Shown here: positions 22,925 through 35,812 of the stretch, one piece after another | How the letters are laid out: each line of letters begins with the position of its first letter | Position numbering within the stretch: position 1 is the first letter of the stretch | Assembly: GCA_002104985.1 (NCBI GenBank) | Contig: MCGO01000062.1 | Span: 124,001-188,000, forward strand | Length of the DNA stretch: 64,000 bases | Source: Rhizoclosmatium globosum | Lineage: Eukaryota > Chytridiomycota > Chytridiomycetes > Chytridiales > Chytriomycetaceae | Direction: 5' to 3' | Notes under the pieces: generated by a model | What the model saw: only the letters and a program-made list of their open reading frames with translations | Databases searched by the model: none | What the model was told of the DNA's origin: nothing | Position numbers and translations under genes: made by a program

Positions 22925-24835
22925 TGATACAATGGCGGCGCAGATAACCTAAAAGAAAGGTTCAATTATATGAAAGCGAGACAATAATAGATTCTGAAGG
23001 GGGTGCGACAAACAATGTTTTGTCAAGGGCGGCGGGAATAGGAGGGGAGCAATCAAACAACAAGTTTGTCAGCGAGGAGAATATGACAGGAGGGGAGGAG
23101 AGGAGAGGAGACGCAGAGACAGCATCCGAAGCATTGAATGTGGAGATAGAGTCTCACTTCGTGCATCCACGATGATAGAATGAAGGAGGAGGAGAAGGTG
23201 AAGAGGGCGTGTATTCCTGACATCACCGCGGCTTCTATCACGCGAGAATCCGTCGCGCAGTATCCAGTGGCTTGGTAGGTAGAAGGAGGGAGAGGGGATA
23301 GAAGTAAAGAGGAGTACGCGCTCGTTTGCAACAGATGATGCCAGAATGTTTGCTCATCTTCATCCCGCGAGATTCCCTCGCGACGCGTCTATTCTCTCGG
23401 TATACCAGAAGGGGGGCAGGAATGAAGGGACATAGGCGCTCATAATCTGGCACGAGGGGGTGTACAGCTCAAATCCTCACCTCGAACATTCCAATTGTGG
23501 TTGCTGTTTTGAAAGTCATTTTGTTTTTCATCACCAACAAAGCTTCTGTTTTGGAAATGTCAACAGCTCTGTGGGAAAAGGATTTCTCCGAGATTCCGTT
23601 GAGACGTGCGAAGTTCCACAGCCAGACGGACTGGGAGTACGATTGCGTTAAAGCTGAAGTAGACTAACTGAGGATTCAATCGGCGCCAATCTTTCATTCA
23701 AGACCGTGCAAGCACAAGGCGTATTCGTTCAAGGCGTAGAATCATTCTATTTAACGCCGAAAGTCACGTGAAGCCATCACTTCCAAATGCTCTACTTCGT
23801 TTGGGTCCATCGCCAAGATTGTGTCTACTCATACCTCAATCATCAATGACTGACTGCAGTGGCTCAGCCAACAAAAACCCTTCATACGGGTCCACTTCAA
23901 GAGACGTATAACATGAGATGTCGAATCAAGTTCATTGAATATGTTGCGATTACAGGCGAAACTGCGTTCAAAGGGAACCGAATAATATTGAGCAAATGAG
24001 TCGAATGTCAAAGTAGAGTCGATTGAACGAAGGGTGCGGCTGTGACTAAAGCACGCCGATTCTAAGCAATACTGATTCTTTAGTTCGATGTAGCGTGTAT
24101 GGACTGATGGAGCTGGTCAGCCATGGGGGTGGATTGATTTCGAAAGTCGATGCCAAAATAGCAGCCAAAATAGTGTCTGTTGATGTCGTATAGTGCTTAT
24201 TGAATCATCACTGGCAGTGTATCCATATCAGTCCAGCTCGTCAAAATATGATTAGGAAGGACCGCATGGGCGACTAAACGGTAGTTTGGGTGACCTCAAT
24301 GGATTTAAGGCATCAAATTGGGTGAGGGTTGATTGGCCGTTAGTTACTCACCTGATGATTGTTTTAGACGAGTCGACACGGTTTTACTGAGGTTGAAGAC
24401 TCTGGAATTTTCAATAGTTGGGAACAGCGTTGTTGGAATCCATTGTTCGTCAATTTTCATGAAGTTCCAGGTAATGTGCGGATAAATCAAAACCTGTCGT
24501 ATATGCAAACAGTTGACGCGTTCATATCGAAGACGCCTCGAATTAATTCAGGTTTCTGAAACGAGTCACTGTTGTTCTGATGTATCAGTCAACATATTCG
24601 CGCTCCACTGTCGAATGTCACAGGCATCATATTGAAAATGATGCTTCAACCCCCCCTTTTTGTTACTTGTTACTTAACACGCTGCAGAAATACTTTCGGC
24701 ATGAAAGTCCATCTCTTGTCATAATCCTTTGTTGCTCCTACACCATACTCGTCAGAATATTCTTCTGAACGCATAAATGAATATGTTTTATGTATTATGT
24801 CCTCGTCTTTATTTTATCTTTAAAGCGTTGTTGAA
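22925..24835. other. Gene-free interval
   Basis: About 1.9 kb without a supported gene. The part next to 22925 probably holds the missing first exon and promoter of the coiled-coil gene; a GA-rich purine stretch lies at 23060-23110. Two similar palindromic motifs of the CGCGAGA-TCC-TCGCG type occur near 23240-23260 and 23365-23385. Short ORFs in 23050-24770 show no domains. Confidence 0.45.
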
Positions 24836-27800
24836 ATGAGCACCCACATCTTTGTGCTTCCTGATGCGGGCAGTGACCTAGTACTTCTCTCGCACCAACT
24901 TCGGACGTCGCTGTTTCCGTTTCTAGTCCGAATTCGGTATTCTGGCGTTTCTGAAGCGGCGCAGCTTCTCGTCGAAGTGAGTGTTCCGGCGAGCGACGCC
25001 GCCCAAGTTGCCCGTCTTTTGTCCGTTGCGAGTCAGATTGAAGGTGCAAAGTGTTCGTTGGCGCGCAAAGTGCACATTGAACGAATGGCGTCATCGATTG
25101 ATTTGGGCGACGGCGTTGGCGTTGGCGTTGGACTCGGCGAACCAAGTGCGAAACTGAGACTCAATTCACCGAGGGCGTTTCCAAAAGAACGAGTAAGAAA
25201 CAAGTTTCTTGGATGGGTGGATGTTTGAAAGGGACGGGGTGTGCTAATGGTAGTGATAGATCACAAGTCTGCTCAACTTCTATCATGGCGTGAACTTTGA
25301 TGCTTCAGACCACACTTCAGTCTCATTTGTCGATGCCCTGGCGGCTTCAATGGCCCTGGAAGACTTGCGCGCTCACACAAACTTTAAAGTCGTCTTTGAA
25401 CAGCTGGAAACCGATGTTGATGTTGGAACGGTTTCTGACTCAACCCTCACTTCCATCCATATTCGAAATGTCCCTCCTTCAACAGACCTCGAATTCCATA
25501 TCGGCAACCGTGAAAAGTGTCTTTGGGGAAGAATGGGAGTTCCTGCGTCAATGCACGATCTACTTGCACGATGCTCTGGGTTCCAAAGGATTATTTATCA
25601 GTCCAAAGATGTCTATGGCGTATTTGATGGTGCGCAACTAGCACAAAGGGCGTTTAAAAGGTCCCAGTGATCTTGACTTAAGTACATAACTAACCTTTTA
25701 TCCAATAGGCTCTCTGCCACCTGTCCCAAATTTACTATTACTCTCTGTAAGCCACCAGCTTCAGAGGTACTTTCTTCGGCGAAATCAGCTGCAGCTTTAT
25801 CTGCAACGCCATATGTCTCTCTTCGAATTTCGCCACCTGGAATCAATCCCCTCGACGTTCGTGGCCTTGTTGCTCATACTCCGCCATCGTCATTCCTCAA
25901 AAATATTTATATATCGAGCAAAAAGACCACTGCCGTCCTCGAATTTTCTAGCGCTGAAAAAGCTGCCGAATATATTGACTTGATTCGTAAATCCACGAAT
26001 TTGGTGGTTGAGTTTTCAGAGACTGCCACTGGTCCTGCTCCGATTCCGGTGCCTGAGCCCTCTCCGGTGGAATCCGTTGTTGAAGAAAAGAAGATTGAGA
26101 AGAAGAAGACAAAGTCTTCTGCGGATCTCAAAAAGAAAACCTCTAAAGCAGCTGTCGCTAATCAAGTTGATGCCTCTGCATCGAATGCAAAAGTTGATCT
26201 TAAAGTTTCCAAGATTCCGAAAGAATCCAGTGCTGCAGTTGTTCCTACAATTATTACTCCTTCGGCAACTGATTCAAACTCTCAACGAAAAGCCGAGGCT
26301 TCCTGGACTCCGACTCAACCGAAAACGGACCTTCCTCCATCACGACCTGTGTCTCCTGGTGTCAATGTTACAACAGTACCAAACTCAACCGGTATTAAAG
26401 TCACGAAAGTTGCGAAAATCCCCAAATCAGCTACGACAGCCTTGAAGCCATCGACTCCTGCAGCATCAAACCAAACAACAGGTACCGAGACTCAGAATTC
26501 AACATCCAGCAAAGGAAACAGAACTGCATCACCTCTCCCCAAATCTCAAATATGGGTTCCTGCTGAACCAAAAGCAGAGTTACCTGCAGCTCGTTCTGCC
26601 TCCCCTGTGGCTTCTGTAACCAAAACACCAAAAACTCCAGCAACCGGTTCAACCAAATCTGTAACATCGAAACCAGCAAAGACAGACCTGAAAGCATCCC
26701 TAGATCCTCACAAAGCTGTCGCACAAAACCGTTCATCAACACCAGATTCAATCGGGAAGCAACTATCTGAACCGTCATCAAAATCATTCCATGGGTTTAC
26801 GGTCACCAACCCGCCTTCAGGAATCAACATTCATCCCTTGGCAATAACACAAGCTGGTTTCTCTCGCCTTGTCTACAACCTTTCTACAGATTCATCCACC
26901 TTCACTGTCAGCGTATTATTCAACTCCGAGAACAATGCCTCTGCATCCCTTGCACTCTTTAGAAAACTTTTTTCTCCTGCAGTCGTGACTGATATTGTCC
27001 CACGGCTCATGACGTATGACGCCGTCGCGGGTACACAAAATGATAAAGCACCAGCAAATGCAACTGTGATCAAGGTCAAGACTGTGTCCGAAAAGCCGTC
27101 GAAGTCTGTGCTAGTGAATGCAGAGCGGTGGGAAGAACTTGTTCGTGCTTTGGATGGATATGAAGGAGTGTTTGTTGCGAAATTGACTGCGTTTGTCAAG
27201 TTTTCGGGTGGAAAGGAGGCGAAAGCGGCGTAGTAAGTTCTTTCTGCTATTTGCCTCATCGCTTTTGGTTATTTTTAATCAGCGCTTATGCCACAGCGAT
27301 TTGCTGTCTTCCACGACAAATTTTGTTCCAGTTTGGTCCAGTGTTTCTGAGTTTGATAATGCAGTAAAAATGACGAACGTAAATAGTGGGTCATCTAATA
27401 TTTGTGATGAAATGTTGACTGTCGTTTAGGTCTTAAGAAAGCAAAGTCATTTGACGTTTCAGGGAAGCCAACATCGCCTGTGGTTTCAACGGCGGGCACT
27501 TTGCCACCTGCAGACAGTCCTCCAGAACCAATCGTAACCGCCGCCTCAGCAAAAGATACGCCCACAAATGTTCTTCGAATTCTACGTGTACGCGGAAAGG
27601 AATTAATTCCATGGGGCCGAGCACGAGAAGCAGCAAAGATGTGTCAGGGCTGTCTGGACGCATTTGAAACGATCAAAGTATGTTACGCAAAGTTCGATTC
27701 CAAGGAAAATGCTTACGCTGCTCGGTATGTGCTTGTGTTTTGCTTGTGTTTGTATTACTTTCAAAACTGACGTTTATCCATCAAAAGCTTGCGAATGATC

Positions 27801-28832
27801 AAAACTCTGAAATTCGAAATCGACTACACAGTCGAGCAATATCTCATTGACGCTAAAGCTGCAGCAGGCTATGTTACAACGGACACTGGCTCTTCAGGAG
27901 GAAGCCAAAACGGGGAACGAAGCAAATTCGTGAAGAAAGCACATTCCTCTGCAGCGGATCTCGGGAATCATATGAATCAGCATCCACAGCATGAAAAAGT
28001 GGAGCAGTACGACCAGCGACCGCATTCTTCGTATCAAGCACAGAATAACAACAGCAGTCAGAATTCTTCTCGCCAACAGCGGCCTAACTCCTCTGTCCCT
28101 TATAAACATGGCAACACGTACCCCGCACGTTCTCGAAACACTTGGACACCGGCAGAGAGCAGCCCTGGATGGAATGAGGACGAAGGTGTTCCAAAACCTA
28201 CAGCACACAAACCGCTGGCAAAGCGAGGAGGTGTTTTGGAGGGCGGTCCTGATGACGAAGATGATGTTCCTGAAACAACTTCACACCCTTCAACTGCAGG
28301 TGCTGCACAAAGGGTGAGTCGTGACTACTATGGATCCAAATCTGCGGCCGTTTCTGCTGCGGCACCGCCAGCTGGTTTGGTTGATAAAGAGTGGGGAGCA
28401 ACTGCAAATGCTCCCTCAAATTATGGAAGCCTACACAACCAATACCAAAATCAGTACTCTAGAAACTATGCCAACCAGGCGCCTGTAAATAGTGCGAAAT
28501 CTTATCAACAAGATTCTCGAGGTGGTGACGGCGGTCGGGCTGTGTATCAGAACCAGTCGGCAGGTTTTGGATCACAAACTAGCATTCTTAAATCAACTGG
28601 ATATAATGGTGCGCCTGCATCAAGAGGAGGTATCTCCGCGTCTCGTTGGGGACGTGGGCGTGGAGATTTCTATGGTGGTGGCGGACGTGGTGGATATAAT
28701 CATGGAGGGAATCACAGTGGAGGAATGGCTGGACGAGGAGGCTTTCAGCGAGGTGCATCCTCACAGCAGGAGGAATGGGGACAGGAAATGAAACTTCCTC
28801 AGAATGAAACTGGAGGTTATTCTCGGAATTAA
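24836..28832 (+). CDS. Multi-RRM-like protein with C-terminal RGG box
   Basis: Six exons: 24836-25192, 25260-25660, 25709-27232, 27297-27385, 27430-27724 and 27788-28832. Phases close to give 1236 residues. Four or more RRM-like modules can be suspected from alternating beta/alpha patterns. One has IHIRNVPPSTDLEFHI, another LRISPPGINPLDVRGL...NIYISSKKTTAVLEF, and a third lies near VLRILRVRGKELIPWGRAREA. None has a canonical RNP1. A long low-complexity region rich in K, S, T, P and A (about residues 380-620) separates them. The C-terminus is Q/N/Y-rich and ends in RGG/RGRG repeats (GRGRGDFYGGGGRGGYNHGG). RNA binding, probably in ribonucleoprotein granules, is inferred. No orthologue was recognised. 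The stop is only 27 bp before the proposed RecQ start. Confidence 0.8.
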
Positions 28833-28859
28833 TTTTTTGCTGATACGGGGGATTTACTT

Positions 28860-31434
28860 ATGAATTTAGTGTGCATTGGTACTCTGTAATTCTTTGCTTG
28901 AATAAAATCAAGTTGACGGGCCAAGAACTTTCTTTTAGAACAAGAATCTGTATTGAATATATCCCAACTAGACTTGGCTGTATTTTTAGAGAATAGTGGG
29001 ATTTCGGTTCTGCAAGAGTTGTCCGAAAACCTTGTCACCAACTTAATGCTCAGCTCCATCGAGAAGAAGAATCTGATTGCCGCCGCCGAGCAACGTCTTC
29101 CCACCGATCGAAATGCGTGGCAGACTCTCGCGCAAGAACTTCTGCGTGCAAGAAAGCTTTCGAAGGCGTACAGCGGCGACGTCATTCGCACTTCATTCAA
29201 CGAGATCATGAACTCAACCGGTGCGAACCGTCGTAGCCGTCCCTCGCTGAGCATCTGTACTAAGGTCTATTCAAACTAGATCCGAAGGAGTTTGGTCTCT
29301 CGTTCAAGGCAAAGGACATCCAGGCATCAATTGAAGCCTTACTCGAAATGGCCTCGCAAACGAACGAGGACGACTTTGGAATCGACGATCCACAACTTGC
29401 CCCAAAACCTACCGAAGATGTCGTTGATCATCCTTTGGACCCAAAAGACGAGGAGGCGCTTGAAGCTAAAATCCATGCTCTGTTGAAAAACGTGTTTGGC
29501 TTTTCTTCGTTGCGTGAAGGTCAATTGCCGGTCATGAAAGCAGTATTACGCGGTGAATCTGCCTGTGCGGTATTCCCAACTGGAGCGGGGAAATCTCTTT
29601 GCTACCAACTACCAGCTTTGGCGCTTGGGTTTACAGTCATTATTTGTCCTTTAATTGCGCTTATGAAAGATCAAGTGGACTTTTTGAGAGGGAAGGGTGT
29701 TAAGGCCGCGTTCTTCAATTCAACTCTTACCATAGGTATTAATTGTTGACCTCTTATGTCCATGGCTAAGTTGCATCATCAGACGAAGAACAGGACCTGT
29801 TCAGAAAAATTGACAGTGGTCAGATCAAGATACTTTACATTGCCCCTGAGCGGCTACAGAAAGAATCCTTTGTGAACAGAATATCGTCTGTCAAAATCGA
29901 TATGCTTGTGATCGATGAAGCTCGTAAGTTTCTTTGCAACTACTCATTGCAATGTAAAGCTCTTCACATAATAGACTGTATCTCTGAATGGGGTCATTCT
30001 TTTCGTCCTGATTATCTTCTCCTTACAACAATTGCAAAATCCATGAATATTGGACAATTCCTCTGCACAACGGCAACGGCGACACCGAAGTGTGCCCAGG
30101 ACATTATCACGGCATTTGATATTCGTCAAAAGAATCTTTTTCGTACCAAATTCCACCGTTCAAACCTGCACATTCAGTGTGAAACCTCCAACGCTTCTGG
30201 AAAGAACCAAAAAGTCTTGGACCTATTGGAGCGAGATTTGGCTGTGGGAAGTCCATATCGCGGTTCTGGAATCGCCTATTGTACTTTACAACGTGAGAGC
30301 ACGGACTTGGCTGCATTCCTAAAGTCAAGAGGTTACTCAGCCAAAGCATATCATGCAGGAATGAAGGATACTGATCGCTTGGAAGTACAAAACTGGTTCA
30401 TGGACCGCTCCTCAGATGAAATCAAGATAGTTTGTGCTACCATTGCCTTTGGAATGGGAATCGACAAACCAGACGTGCGCTTCATTTACCACATTACCAT
30501 GGCCAAGAGTGTGGAAGGTTTTGCGCAAGAGATTGGACGTGCTGGACGCGATGGACTTCCCTCTGTGTGTCGCACCATTCTATGTGCCGATGATTTACCA
30601 GTGTTGAAATCGTTTGCAACGGGCGACACGCCAAGCCTCACAACCATCAAGAAACTCTTGGATGAAATGTTCATGGAAGATGCAAAGTCTGGTTTGCTAC
30701 GACGAGTCGGAGACGTCGTTGAGTTGAATCACTACAATTTGACACATTCTTTGGATATGCGACCAATGACTGTAAACATCATCTTTTGTCACCTTGCTGT
30801 CTATGGGGGCTATGCAAAACAGATTGGGCAAGTGAAACGAGAGAAGATCTACCACTGTTATCGTATTACGCGTGTTCCTGAAGATTGGGAGTCATTGTGT
30901 GAGAGTGTATTTCAGAGACAAGTGAAGAGGGAGCAAGATGAGCTTGGAAGGCTGCAACACGTGATTGATTTGTTTGAGAGTGAAGGATGTGTCTCTCGTC
31001 GTTTGTGTCAATACTTTGGAGAAAAAGTGGATGATATGACGTGTGGAACATGCCAGCAGTGTGTTTCTGGAACTGGGATGAAAATGGCTCCATCCTCGCT
31101 CTCAAACAGCGAAAGTCCACTTGGTTTTACGGAAGTTTACCAACGGTGCTTAGACTTGATGTTTGATTCTCCGCATGTGGATGTATTTTCCAGCGACGAG
31201 TATAGGTGTGGAGTGCGGTTTTTGTTTGCCATGTCCTCTCCTCTTGTGACAAAGGCAAAACTCAAGAGTCATGCGCTTTACGGTGTCTTGGAAGGCAATT
31301 CATTGAAGGAGTTTCAATCTGTATTGGATGAAATCCAGAATCTTGCGAAAACAAGAGGTATAAGTGTGACGGGGACAAAACGCAGTGCTGGAAGTGCTGT
31401 AGCGGCTTTGCTGCCATTCAAAAAGCGTCGTTGA
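28860..31434 (+). CDS. RecQ-family DNA helicase
   Basis: Five exons: 28860-28878, 28939-29220, 29280-29735, 29783-29923 and 29975-31434. Phases close to give 785 residues. The SF2 core shows motif 0 (FGFSSLREGQLPVMKAVL), Walker A (FPTGAGKSLCYQLPAL), CPLIALMKDQV, the DEAH box ([20 protein letters not shown]) split by an intron, TATATPKCAQDI, YHAGM, IVCATIAFGMGIDKPDVRFI and the QEIGRAGRDG arginine finger. A winged-helix-like RQC region and a CxxCxxC zinc-binding cluster (CQYFGEKVDDMTCGTCQQC) follow. No HRDC domain is seen. The protein should unwind DNA 3'-5' in recombination and fork repair. The N-terminal 150 residues are helical and not recognised. The first exon is my proposal, based on a GT...AG intron that opens the frame. 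Confidence 0.92.
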
Positions 31435-31542
31435 TGGTTATTTTGTCTTCTCCTTCTTCGTCTGTTTTTCTGTTGCAATAACAATCTTTGAACCGCTTTC
31501 ATATCCGCATTTTTTTACTAATACAAAGGAAACGCGCCAGAA

Positions 31543-32888
31543 ATGTTTGGACAAAAGAAGTGGAAAAATCAAAACACACCTGTCAAACTTTTAACAATGG
31601 CCGCCGCGGTCGTCCATGAAGGAATCTTCACTGACCTTGCTGCTGAAGCCTCCATTGCACTGAGGCGCCAGCCCCTCTGTCAGTTAGTACGCAGTGCAGG
31701 GTTTGACCCCGAACAAAGCATTCCTCTCGGTCCATTCTTCGCGACTCAGATTGGCAAGGAGCTCCTCGGTAGTAAGGATTGGCCACACGTTTCGAAACGA
31801 ATCATTGGTGACATTAACACTACTCAGTATCCTTTCACAGTGCGCAGTAACTCAAAACACTGTACTCTCGACGTGTTATTGAATCTGATTATGTTTGAAC
31901 TTGGAACGCAAGAAGTCTTGAATCGCCATCTTGCCTTGTCATTAAACCCATCTTTAATCCCTGATATTCCCTCCGACCTTGTTTCCACCTATCAAACTCT
32001 CTCCAACATCACCGAAACATCCAATATTCCTTCAAAGGAGTTATTCCAAGTACTGCCAGAAACACAAAAAACAATCTCTCTGCGTGCTGAAACCATTGTT
32101 ATGAGCCAATCATCACGAAACACGTCCCACGTGTTTGCTCTGGCAGTCGAAACTCTTACAATCTCGTTTGACTCCCGCCGGTTGGATGCTATTCTAAAGC
32201 GACTCTCTTGTGGTCCAATCCTATCAAACAATGACTACGCGGATGTGAAAGCCATCCTAGCTCACGCTGGCTGTGATGATCCTGCTGTGGCTGTAATGTG
32301 CGACGCGCTGCATTTGGAACTTTGCATCTTCAAGCTTAACCCGCATTGGGTTGTTGCCGTGAACCAGTTTTGGACTGCTATGGCTCCGTGCCAGTTTCGT
32401 CCCTCCGCTACAGTTGCTGTTGTTGCTTGGTGGATCAAAACTTTTGACCTCACCAAACCTGTGCGCTTATTAATTACACGACTACTTGCAGTGGTTTCGC
32501 GTAGTTCGGGAACAGTTTGTTACAGCCTGAAGAAATTTAGCAAGCATCCTAGGGCAGCCGAGATCTTCGAAGAAGCCTTTACTAGTTCATTCCATTCACT
32601 TTTAACCAAAGATGGTATCACGGATAGCCTAGCTCAATTGTTTCTCTCAATGAAGGCGGCAAATAGACACACCAGCACTTCTTTGTTGTTGTTGGCGCTT
32701 ATGTTTTTATCAAAACGTAAGATAAATAGTTCAGAATTTATGAATCACTAAATGTTTTGATAGAGCCTCAGATTGAATTGGATGAAGCACACTTCTCTGC
32801 ACTCTTTCCTCCAACGGCTGGAGAACTTCTTGGAATTTATCAAAGCTGTGAATACAAAGATTTCCAAGACGCAGTGTCCCCACGTTAG
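31543..32888 (+). CDS. Unrecognised all-helical protein, 432 residues
   Basis: Two exons, 31543-32716 and 32764-32888, are joined by a 47-bp intron (GTAAGA...GATAG), and phases close. The ATG at 31543 follows an in-frame stop. The product begins MFGQKKWKNQ and is predicted by eye to be mostly alpha-helical with scattered leucines, alanines and conserved-looking aromatic positions. It has no signal peptide and no clear transmembrane helix; the hydrophobic VRLLITRLLAVVS segment is amphipathic. It lies 108 bp after RecQ on the same strand. The helical-repeat look would fit a scaffold subunit of a larger complex, such as Mediator-like tail subunits, but I could not identify a family. Confidence 0.65.
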
Positions 32889-33249
32889 CATTTGGTTCAC
32901 TTTTTCTGAATATACAACTGTGATTAAAGAAGCTTTAAGATTGTATATGCATGAAAAAGTGTTTATTGGCACGATGAAAAACAAACACTATTAGAATCAG
33001 GGCAGAAACTAAAACATGTTGCTTAACACAATAAATAATTAAGGGGAAGAACAGTGAGATCCGAGGCAAAAACCGACAAGCCCCGTTTTTCCAGCTGTTT
33101 TTCCTTGCAACAGCCAGCACTTCTTAACCAACCAAACAGTTACAAATTGATATATTAATATAATATCTTTTATTTGAAATATAAAAATATCACAAAGATG
33201 CGGGAGAAGAGAACCAGCCTCAAACTTCCTATTCCACTCGTTCCTAATA
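32889..33249. other. Intergenic
   Basis: 361 bp. It holds the 3' end of the preceding transcript and A/T-rich DNA. No gene was seen. Confidence 0.5.
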
Positions 33250-33907
33250 GTGGTCGGCAGATATTCACAGGATTTGCAGGATTTGATATTTGGTCCAGCC
33301 AATTCTGTTTGAGATCAAATCCTGCAAGGGTTGGGGTTGGGTTCGTCAATTTCAAGCTGGACTTCGAGGTTTGGTCTCCTCCAACAAGTTGGTACCAAAA
33401 CCTGCCGCAACCGTTAGCGTTGCCAAAAATAATCTGTTGAAACAATTCAAGGTAGGAGACCCGTGGATTAATAGGTAGCCAAGAAAAGTTTGGGATATTA
33501 TTTTCAGAATCACTTGATTTGCAGTCGCTATTGAAGAGGAAGTGAAGAAGAAAGTTTGGAAGGATTTTTATTTCAGAAGTAAACAAAATGAAAGTTCTGA
33601 TTTTGTTTGTTTCAGACCCGAATCTTGCTTTCGAATCCTTCGAATCGTGCTCAATCCCTGGTTTCAGTTTTTACACCCAAAATGGAAAGGATTCAGGTGG
33701 ATTGGAATCGGATTCAGAAACGCTGGAGGATTTGTTAGCAAGGTTCGTGTCTGAATATCTGCCCAAAACCTTGGATTTGCAGGATTTCAAAATCCTGGAA
33801 GGATTCGGCGTTGAATATCTGCTCAAAACGCAGGTTTCGTCGGATTTGAAAAGATTCGGAGGATTCGGAGTGAATCCTTCGAATCCAGCAATATCTGCCA
33901 CCAGCTA
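33250..33907. mobile_element. Small non-autonomous inverted-repeat element (Harbinger-like ends)
   Basis: The left end TGGTCGGCAGATATTCACAG is mirrored at the right by TGGTGGCAGATATTGCTGG on the opposite strand. Both share the GGCAGATATT core with the ends of the Harbinger element at 15000-18081. The interior (658 bp) is filled with short direct copies of GAATATCTGCYC, GGATTTGCAGGATTT and GGATTCG. It codes for no transposase. CTAAT occurs just outside both ends, but at different distances, so a target duplication is not certain. The best reading is a MITE-like derivative mobilised by a Harbinger transposase. Confidence 0.65.
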
Positions 33908-35812
33908 ATGGAATCCTTTTTCCATTGATGTCAAATATAAGTTCTCTGTCTCACACTGTAAATACAACAAAATAAAACCAGAAAGCTTGATTGATGGCGT
34001 TTTTGAGAATTTTAAGGTACCTAGTTTTTGTAAAAAAAGTTAGTATTGAGCTTGAGTTGACTTTAGGGACAACATTCAAATCTTTCCTTAACGCCTAAAA
34101 GCATGATCCATTGCCTTGAAATTCTACCATCATTTCCTTTTTTGATAAAACTTGCATGAAAAACTAGTGAAGTAATGCTTGTGCCAGATTTTTCACGCAT
34201 TGAGAATGGGACAACACAGAGGTGTTTTATTTCCAAAACATGTATATGTAATTATAAGAAATAAACCATTTCTGCAAAATCACTCAGTTCCACTGGTCAG
34301 ATTCTTCTTGCTCTTTTGATACTTTTGAGCTATAACCTATCAATTAGATCTAAGAGAGCTGCAAGTATCTCAGAACTTCAAAGCGTAGCGTATATTAACA
34401 GAATTGTATAATTACCCTGGACAATCAGATAGGCTTTGTGACCTCAATAGTTTGACTGGTTAGAAATGCAACCAGTTGTGAAAACTGATGCAGAAACAAC
34501 TGTTTGGATCGGTCGAACCTTTTGGCAGAACCTCAACCGTGGGAAGTTCTGGTGTTTTTTTTGGCTTGGCACTCACTTAATGTTTGGTCTGAGGGCAAAA
34601 CCGGGCTCAAGATCTGGCCAAGTTAACCACATTAAACATAATAAATAAGATAAAACTGTTGAAATAATGTAGAATAGAAGTGGAGTGGAGGTTGTGGCGC
34701 TGTGGCCGCGGTCGTGGCCTGAATTCAAATCAAAACCTTCAAAAACCTATCTCCTCCCTCAATCCTCGAACTCCTCAAATTTTATTAACTGATGAAAGAC
34801 TAAAATATGAAGGCAGCCTAGAGCTGTTTTTTCTGATAACGCCTCAGGGTCCCGAGTTGCGCGTGTTGGGTTCGAGTTGTGGGCTTCGGCGCAGCTCCAT
34901 TTTTCTTTCTTCGATCGTTTCGATAATCTAAAGAGATATTGAAATTAGTTTTATTAATTGTTTCCTAAAGTTTTGTGCATTTCGCTTCAGCCGTTCCCGA
35001 GTCGCAGGCAAGTAGTGTTCAATCCAAGACTCAAACCACAAGCCTGACCTAAGTTTAATCCAGGGGGACCTAATACTTTGTGATGGTAATAAAACAATAT
35101 TAATTTGTCGATTTATTAAGCCCGGCTGGATCAACTCCAGAAATACTTATCTTTTTCAGACTGAACTTGGGTTCTCCACAACCTTCCAGCACATTCTACA
35201 CTCTGCCCAAATATTCACACCATTAAAACGTATTAATAAACGAATATTTTCTATTGTTTAGCAAAAAAGGAGACCCTGCCTCTTTTGAGAGAAACTACTG
35301 CAACATCTCCAAAGGATAACGTGCTCCCTTTTTTAGCTGTTAATAAACAACTTCTTTCTAAAGGAACCCAGCCAGGATCACGCCCCAGCTTTAGCTGGGG
35401 TTTCCGTTCTTCTATGAGTCGTGAGAAGCAAATCATAAAATAAATTATTGGTAATTGACCAATAATAAAATCTAGCATTAGTCCCTTGTGGTATCCGAAG
35501 ATGAATGTAAGCAAAAGACAAAAAGGTATATCAGAGCTTGAGGGTCTGGAAGGAGAAGGATAGAGAGCCAAGATGATGAGAGTGGAAAAAATGGCAAACA
35601 GTCAAGTAGGCAACCAAGTGGAAGAGGAGAACTAGAGTCATACGTTCGAGCCACTTCGTTCTTCTCACATAGCAGGTTGCTATTCATGGAGTTGCAATAC
35701 TGTTCAGTAGTTTTTGTACTGAATTTTATTATAAATGATACGAAGGAAAGTGTTAAGAAGAAGAGAAAACAGATATGAAATGAAATTTCTGATTCAAAGT
35801 CAAAGCAAAGGA
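33908..35812. other. Gene-free interval
   Basis: 1.9 kb of mostly A/T-rich DNA without a supported gene. ORFs of 60-106 codons (34466-35687) lack any recognisable domain and are mostly low complexity. One hairpin-bearing motif at 35360-35405 is listed separately. Confidence 0.45.
35382..35399. repeat. Perfect 8-bp-stem hairpin shared with 8089-8106
   Basis: The palindrome CCCCAGCTTTAGCTGGGG lies inside a 35-40 bp motif (CCAGGATCACG before it, TTTCC after it). The motif recurs, with two changes in the stem, near 8080-8115. Homology stops a few bases right of the stem. This is what the end of a dispersed element would look like; no host element was identified. Confidence 0.55.

Noticed and set aside
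23053..23331. 92-codon minus-strand ORF as the first exon of the coiled-coil gene
   Set aside because: Phase and splice donor do not join to the acceptor before VICAAIVSM; left unresolved.
28953..29279. Separate small gene before RecQ
   Set aside because: It starts at TTG, not ATG, and splices cleanly (29221-29279 intron) into the RecQ frame; it is the RecQ N-terminal exon.
34850..34900. A GGGTTCGAGTT segment resembling a tRNA T-arm
   Set aside because: No matching acceptor stem, D-arm or anticodon arm could be drawn around it.
34466..35687. Several 60-106 codon ORFs on both strands
   Set aside because: Low complexity, no conserved motifs, no splice continuity to neighbours.
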